Source: Desulfofustis limnaeus
Lineage (GTDB): Bacteria; Desulfobacterota; Desulfobulbia; Desulfobulbales; Desulfocapsaceae
Assembly: GCF_023169885.1 (NCBI RefSeq)
Contig: NZ_AP025516.1
Location: forward strand, 1,736,001-1,800,000
Direction: 5' to 3'
Length of the DNA stretch: 64,000 bases
The notes under the pieces were generated by a model. That model was not told the origin of the DNA. It did no database searches and saw nothing but the letters and a program-made list of their open reading frames with translations. Within the stretch, counting starts at the first letter, position 1. The number at the start of each line of letters is the position of its first letter. The position numbers and the translations under genes are program-made. Positions 59,436 to 64,000 of the stretch are shown here, one piece after another.

Positions 59436-62372
59436 ATGCATATTGAAGATGACGAAATCTTGCAGGGATTTATTGAAGAATCGCTGGAACATCTCGCCGA
59501 TATAGAAACCGATCTGCTGGCCATCGAAGAGACCGCGGAAAACATCGATGACGATCTGGTCAACAAGGTTTTCAGAGCCGCCCACTCGATAAAGGGGGGG
59601 GCGGGTTTCATGGGGTTGACGACCATTCAGGAATTGTCGCACGCCATGGAAAACGTGCTTGGCATGATCAGGGGCAAGACCCTCGTTCCCACCCCTGAGA
59701 TCATTAACGTTCTGCTGCTGGCATCTGACCAGCTGCAGCAGATGATCGAAGATATCCAAAATTCCAACGAAGTGGATATCAAATCGCACCTGATCCCCCT
59801 CAACGCCATCGCCAACGGCGAGTTTTCCGCCGCTGCGACGCCCGGCAAACGCCAGGTCCGCGCATCACAGGCCACAGCCGAAGAAGCATCGTCGCCAAAC
59901 GATCCGCCGGCAGCGAGCGGCGCCAACGAGTCATCAGCACCGACCACGACGTTCCAAACCGAGACCGAGCCGGACCGTGCACCGGCCGGTCTTGACCGGT
60001 CTGAGCAAGACGATGCCAACGATCCGCTCGACGTCGAGCAGCAGGAGGAACTGTTCGACGATTCAGGAGTCTTTTCTCCGCTCGAACACCTCACCCCCGG
60101 GAACAGCGCGAAAGAAAACGGATCCGCCGCCAAGGGGAAGGTGGAAACTTCGATCCGGGTCCACGTCAGCCTGCTTGACCAATTGATGACCCTGGCCGGG
60201 GAGCTGGTACTGAGTCGGAACCAGCTGCTGCAGACCATCGGCGGCGAAGATTTTCGCAATATGGAGGCGGTCGGCCAACGCATTGACCTGATCACCTCCG
60301 AGCTGCAGGAAGCGATCATGCTCACCCGCATGCAGCCGATCGGCAACGTCTTCAACAAATTCCCGCGGGTGGTCAGGGACTTGTCCAAAAAACTGGGCAA
60401 AAAAATAGACTTGACCATCATTGGCAAGGACGTGGAGTTGGACAAGACCATCATCGAAGCCATCAACGATCCCCTCACCCACCTGGTCAGGAACTCGGTG
60501 GACCATGGCATCGAGATGCCGGAGGAGCGCAAGAAGCTCGGCAAATCGGAAAGCGGCGTGGTCGTGCTCAAGGCCTTTCACGAAGCCGGCCAGGTGGTCA
60601 TCGAAATAATTGACGACGGTCGGGGCATCGATGGCGATGCCCTGGCCGCCAGTGCAGTCAACAAGGGCCTGCTGACCGTCGAACAGACGCAGGCCATGAG
60701 CGAAAAGGAGAAGGTCAACCTGATTTTTCTCCCCGGCTTCTCCACCGCCAAACAGGTGACCGACGTCTCCGGACGCGGGGTCGGCATGGACGTGGTCAAG
60801 ACCAACCTGGACCAGTTGGGCGGCCATGTGGATATCATCTCCGAGGTCGGACAGGGAACGACCATCTCCGTCAAGCTGCCGCTCACGCTAGCCATCATTC
60901 CCTGCCAGATCATCATGACCGGCGGCGAACGCTATGCCATCCCCCAGGTCAATCTCGAGGAGTTGCTGCGCATCCCCGCCCATCAGGTCAAAGAACGGAT
61001 CGAACGGGTCGGCACCGCCGAGGTGGTCCGCCTGCGCGGCAACCTGCTGCCGCTGATTCGCCTGGCGGACGTGATCGGTGCCGATCGCACCTATTATGAC
61101 CCGATGGAGGACTCCTTCAAGCGTGACCGGAGAAAACAAATCAGTGACCGGCGCAGCCAGGAATCGCCCCTGTTCCGCGACAAGGACAAAAAGCAGGACG
61201 AATCGGCTGCCGAAAGCAAAAGGCCCTCCAGGGCTCTCTCCGATCGCCGCGTCTCTCCGGCCAGCGCCCTCAATATCGTCGTCGTTTCCACCGGCTCCAT
61301 CAAATACGGCCTGATCGTCGATAAGCTGCAGGATTCTGAAGAGATCGTCATCAAGCCGCTGGGCCGGCACCTGCAACAGTGTAAAGGTTATGCCGGTGCC
61401 ACGATCATGGGCGACGGCCGCATCGCCTTGATCCTCGATGTCTCCAACCTGGCCCGAATGGCCAAGCTGACCTCGGTGGACGGCAGCGATCGGGCCACCG
61501 AACTGGCCCTGGCCGCCGAAGAAGCGGGCAAGGCCCGCAAGGACCGTCAGGCCCTGCTGGTCTTCAGAAGTGCCGACGACGAGCAGTTCGCCGTACCGCT
61601 CAACCAAGTGGAGCGGATCGAGAAGATCAAGAGCAAGGAGGTGGAGGTTGTCGGCGGTAAACGGGTCATGCAGTACCGCGGCGGCAGTCTGCCGCTGATG
61701 TGCATCGATGACGTGGCCATGGTCAAACCGCTGGCCGACCATGAGGATCTGTTGGTGGTGGTGTTCCACATCGCCTCGCATACCGTCGGGTTGCTGGCCA
61801 TCGGCCCCATCGATGCCCTGGAGATTACTGCCGACATTGACGAATCGACCTTGAAACAGACGGGGATCATGGGCTCCGCCATCATCAACGGCCATACGAC
61901 CATGCTGGTCAACGTCTTCGAGTTGACCCAGACCCTGCACCCGGAATGGTTCGAAAACCGCGAGGTGTTCGACTACGGGGACGGGTCCGGCCGCACGGCA
62001 CCGACCATTCTCATTGCCGAAGACTCAAATTTCTTCAGAAATCAGGTCAAAGGCTATTTGACCGAAGCGGGCTATCAGGTGGTTGAGGCCGAAGACGGTC
62101 AAATCGCGTGGGATCTGCTGGTCGACCATCGCGACGAAGTGACCCTGGTCGTCACCGACATCGAGATGCCGAACCTCAACGGCCTGCAGTTGACCGAACG
62201 GATCAAGTCCGACAAACGTTTTACCGGGCTGCCGGTAATCGCCCTGACCACTCTGGCCGGTGAGGAAGACGTGGCCCGAGGCAGAGCGGTTGGCGTTGAC
62301 GAGTATCACATTAAACTGGACAAGGAACGATTGATGGCCGCCGTTCACGATTACGTGAAACGTCGCCATTGA
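59436..62372 (+). CDS. cheA: Hybrid CheA kinase with two CheW-like domains and a receiver
   Basis: The product has 978 residues from ATG 59436 (AGGGG 7 bases upstream). The domains are: Hpt with His50 in RAAHSIKGGAGFMG; acidic linker (about 125-230); dimerisation and HATPase (NPLTHLVRNSVDHG-type motif DPLTHLVRNSVDHGIE, DDGRGID, GRGVGMDVVK); CheW-like domain 1; a linker; CheW-like domain 2 (about 700-840); C-terminal receiver (857-978) with Asp908 in VVTDIEMPN and Lys960. It phosphorylates CheB or receiver partners, and its own receiver may act as a phosphate sink, as in FrzE. cheW and cheB follow. Confidence 0.93.
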   Translation: MHIEDDEILQGFIEESLEHLADIETDLLAIEETAENIDDDLVNKVFRAAHSIKGGAGFMGLTTIQELSHAMENVLGMIRGKTLVPTPEIINVLLLASDQLQQMIEDIQNSNEVDIKSHLIPLNAIANGEFSAAATPGKRQVRASQATAEEASSPNDPPAASGANESSAPTTTFQTETEPDRAPAGLDRSEQDDANDPLDVEQQEELFDDSGVFSPLEHLTPGNSAKENGSAAKGKVETSIRVHVSLLDQLMTLAGELVLSRNQLLQTIGGEDFRNMEAVGQRIDLITSELQEAIMLTRMQPIGNVFNKFPRVVRDLSKKLGKKIDLTIIGKDVELDKTIIEAINDPLTHLVRNSVDHGIEMPEERKKLGKSESGVVVLKAFHEAGQVVIEIIDDGRGIDGDALAASAVNKGLLTVEQTQAMSEKEKVNLIFLPGFSTAKQVTDVSGRGVGMDVVKTNLDQLGGHVDIISEVGQGTTISVKLPLTLAIIPCQIIMTGGERYAIPQVNLEELLRIPAHQVKERIERVGTAEVVRLRGNLLPLIRLADVIGADRTYYDPMEDSFKRDRRKQISDRRSQESPLFRDKDKKQDESAAESKRPSRALSDRRVSPASALNIVVVSTGSIKYGLIVDKLQDSEEIVIKPLGRHLQQCKGYAGATIMGDGRIALILDVSNLARMAKLTSVDGSDRATELALAAEEAGKARKDRQALLVFRSADDEQFAVPLNQVERIEKIKSKEVEVVGGKRVMQYRGGSLPLMCIDDVAMVKPLADHEDLLVVVFHIASHTVGLLAIGPIDALEITADIDESTLKQTGIMGSAIINGHTTMLVNVFELTQTLHPEWFENREVFDYGDGSGRTAPTILIAEDSNFFRNQVKGYLTEAGYQVVEAEDGQIAWDLLVDHRDEVTLVVTDIEMPNLNGLQLTERIKSDKRFTGLPVIALTTLAGEEDVARGRAVGVDEYHIKLDKERLMAAVHDYVKRRH

Positions 62373-62407
62373 CCGATATTTCGACAACCTGCTGGATTGC
62401 CTAGCAA

Positions 62408-62896
62408 ATGACGGACCTGAGGGCGCCGCACCAAGACATTATGACCAAAAAGAAAATCGATACCACCAAACGCTTGATTGAACTCGCCACCTTTTACGTG
62501 GGCGATGCGCTCTGCGGGATGGACATCCTCAAGGTTCAGGAGATCAACAAACTGACTCAGATGACCAAAGTCCCGCAGGCGCCCGATTACGTGCTGGGGA
62601 TTCTCAACCTCAGGGGGCAGATCGTCACCATCATCGATCTGGGTAAAAAGATCGGGCTCGGTGAGACTGAATTGTCACCCGATTCGCGCAATATCATCGT
62701 CAACGACGCCAGCGGTCACGTGGGCCTGCTGGTGCGACAAATCAGTGATGTGGTGACCGCCGACATGGAACGCCGCGAACCCGCTCCGGCCAACATGCAC
62801 GGTATTCAAGGCGAATACTTTACCGGAGTCTACAAGACGGAAAACACGCTGATCGGTATTCTCGACGTCGAGAAGGTCCTCAGTATCGAGGAATAA
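62408..62896 (+). CDS. cheW: CheW-like coupling protein
   Basis: This 162-residue single CheW domain has ELATFYVGDALCGMDILKVQEINKLTQMTKVPQAPDYVLGILNLRGQIVTIIDLGKKIG, which holds the receptor- and kinase-binding surface, then VGLLVRQISDVV and GVYKTENTLIGILDVEKVL. It joins receptors to CheA. A second ATG (62441, MTKKKIDTTKRL) may be the true start, since neither has a strong ribosome-binding site. It lies 35 bases after cheA and 9 bases before cheB. Confidence 0.92.
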   Translation: MTDLRAPHQDIMTKKKIDTTKRLIELATFYVGDALCGMDILKVQEINKLTQMTKVPQAPDYVLGILNLRGQIVTIIDLGKKIGLGETELSPDSRNIIVNDASGHVGLLVRQISDVVTADMERREPAPANMHGIQGEYFTGVYKTENTLIGILDVEKVLSIEE

Positions 62897-62905
62897 TCAG
62901 GTACT

Positions 62906-64000
62906 ATGAGACCAGTTCGAACCATTCGCGTTCTCGTCGTCGATGATACCATCGTCTATCGCAAGGCGGTTTCCGACATCATCGAAGAGATTCCGGGAGC
63001 CGAGCTGGCGGGCGTGGCCCATAACGGCAAGATCGCCATGGCCAAGATCGCCAGCCTCAAGCCGGATCTGATCACCCTGGACATCGAGATGCCGGTGATG
63101 AACGGTATCGAGGTGCTGCAGGAGATCAAAAGGCAGCGCCTCGATATCGGCGTGATCATGCTCTCCACCTTGACCGCCGAGGGCAGCGACATGACCCTGC
63201 GGGCGCTCGAACTCGGGGCTTTCGATTTTATCCTCAAGCCGCAGCAGAGCGCCAACCAGCAGGAAGGTAAACGGCAGCTCAAGAGCCTGCTGCAGCCGAT
63301 GATCGAGGCCTTCGCCCGCTCCAAGACCGCCGCCCACCTGCTCACCGGCCGCTCCCCGAGCCAGCGTCCGGTGCCGGTGAAACGTCCGATTCCGGCCCCG
63401 GCAGCAACGGACCAACGGACCGGCTTCCAGGCCAGAGTATCGGAGCGGCGCTCCAGATCGGAAATCGTCGTCATCGGCGTATCCACCGGCGGCCCCAACG
63501 CTCTTGGTCAGGTATTGCCCGGATTGCCCGCCGATCTGGGGGTCCCGGTGCTTATCGTGCAACACATGCCGCCGGTGTTCACCAGATCACTGGCTGCCAG
63601 CCTCGACAAAAAATGTCCGCTGACCGTCAAGGAAGCAGTCGAACGGGAGCCGCTGCAGCCAAACGTCATCTACATCGCCCCGGGTGGCAAACAGATGAAA
63701 ATCATCGCCGCCGCCGACGGTGCCAATCGCATTATCAAGATTACCGACGACCCACCGGAAAATTCCTGCAAACCATCGGTGGACTATCTCTTTCGCTCGA
63801 TCGGCGACTATTACGTCAACCGCGCCACGGCCGTGATCATGACCGGCATGGGGTCGGACGGCACCAAGGGGTTGCAGGTGCTGAGAAACAAAGGGACGAG
63901 GATAATCGCCCAGAACGAGGAGACCTGTGTCGTGTTCGGTATGCCCAAGGCACCCATCGAGTTGGGCCTGGTGGACACCATCGTGCCGCTGAACCGGATC
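62906..64000 (+). CDS. cheB: CheB chemotaxis methylesterase (3' end cut by window)
   Basis: The frame is open from ATG 62906 to the last base (365 codons). The N-terminal receiver (about 8-125) has Asp59 in LITLDIEMPVMNG and the Lys of FILKPQQ. A basic Pro-rich linker (about 145-180) follows. The C-terminal methylesterase has the catalytic triad Ser193 (GVSTGGPNAL), His220 (VQHMPPVFTRSLA) and Asp318 (MTGMGSDGTKGL). CheB removes methyl groups from receptors after phosphorylation by CheA. Only a few C-terminal residues should be missing. No cheR or receptor gene is visible in the window. Confidence 0.95.
   Translation, partial: MRPVRTIRVLVVDDTIVYRKAVSDIIEEIPGAELAGVAHNGKIAMAKIASLKPDLITLDIEMPVMNGIEVLQEIKRQRLDIGVIMLSTLTAEGSDMTLRALELGAFDFILKPQQSANQQEGKRQLKSLLQPMIEAFARSKTAAHLLTGRSPSQRPVPVKRPIPAPAATDQRTGFQARVSERRSRSEIVVIGVSTGGPNALGQVLPGLPADLGVPVLIVQHMPPVFTRSLAASLDKKCPLTVKEAVEREPLQPNVIYIAPGGKQMKIIAAADGANRIIKITDDPPENSCKPSVDYLFRSIGDYYVNRATAVIMTGMGSDGTKGLQVLRNKGTRIIAQNEETCVVFGMPKAPIELGLVDTIVPLNRI

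Noticed and set aside
1-64000. tRNA or rRNA genes, CRISPR arrays and complete insertion sequences
   Set aside because: No T-loop/CCA-type tRNA signature, regular spacer-repeat array or transposase-like protein was seen by eye on either strand; a tool scan would be needed to be sure.

Overview
The window reads as chromosomal DNA of an anaerobic, Gram-negative Desulfobacterota bacterium, most likely of the Desulfobulbales type (inference). The grounds are a Tol system, a LepA/RpoH/Che gene set, a multihaem cytochrome, an olefin (ole) gene set, moderately GC-rich codon use, and three genes whose reading frames continue through an in-frame TGA in a selenocysteine-like context. No tRNA, rRNA, CRISPR array or full insertion sequence was found.

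Layout. 1-721: end of a FabG reductase and a FabZ-like dehydratase. 780-6077: promoter, tolQ-tolR-tolA-tolB-cpoB and tlyA, with no pal gene. 6118-12647 (minus): pepA, oleB, oleC, oleD and a BepA-like M48 protease, tightly packed, without oleA. 12.8-17.9 kb: a CNNM-type membrane protein, a DegS-like protease, the Mg2+ transporter MgtE and a TPR-methyltransferase. 18-24 kb: DUF2065 protein, purM behind a hairpin-rich leader, a Mog/MoaB protein, an EF-G-like GTPase, murJ. 24-28.4 kb (minus): a lipoprotein, a HEAT/cNMP/PilZ protein, a dihydrouridine synthase and a phasin-like coiled coil. 29-31.7 kb: S4 protein, rarA and a UshA-like protein with an in-frame TGA. 31.7-37.3 kb: Mn-type pyrophosphatase, an unknown membrane protein, an HExxH protein, an M18 aminopeptidase and a calcium-loop protein. 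37.4-41.1 kb: a pentahaem cytochrome and a triple-rhodanese lipoprotein, each with an in-frame TGA. They resemble the ExtKL and ExtH proteins of Geobacter selenite/tellurite-reduction loci, and Fur-like boxes lie upstream of both. 41-47 kb: ettA, an Hpt protein, a TsaC/Sua5-type enzyme, a fused purD-purE, a TetR regulator with an operator, greA. 47-54 kb (minus): rpoH, a DegT aminotransferase and a 1356-residue TPR/beta-barrel export protein. 54-59.3 kb: lepA, a Cys-rich small protein, engB, hisG, hisI, an FKBP. 59.4-64 kb: a hybrid cheA, cheW and a cheB that runs off the end.

Two themes stand out. First, three candidate selenoproteins lie within 10.5 kb, each with a coding continuation after TGA, a nearby Cys (two of three) and a hairpin at the distance expected for a bacterial SECIS. 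Second, a family of short non-coding elements (about 80-265 bp) with terminal inverted repeats related to GGTTCATCCGG is present in at least six copies, all intergenic, including internal-deletion derivatives. These behave like MITEs. Other unusual points are the purD-purE fusion that keeps an internal purE ribosome-binding site, the ole set lacking oleA, and a protein joining HEAT repeats with cNMP-binding-like and PilZ domains.
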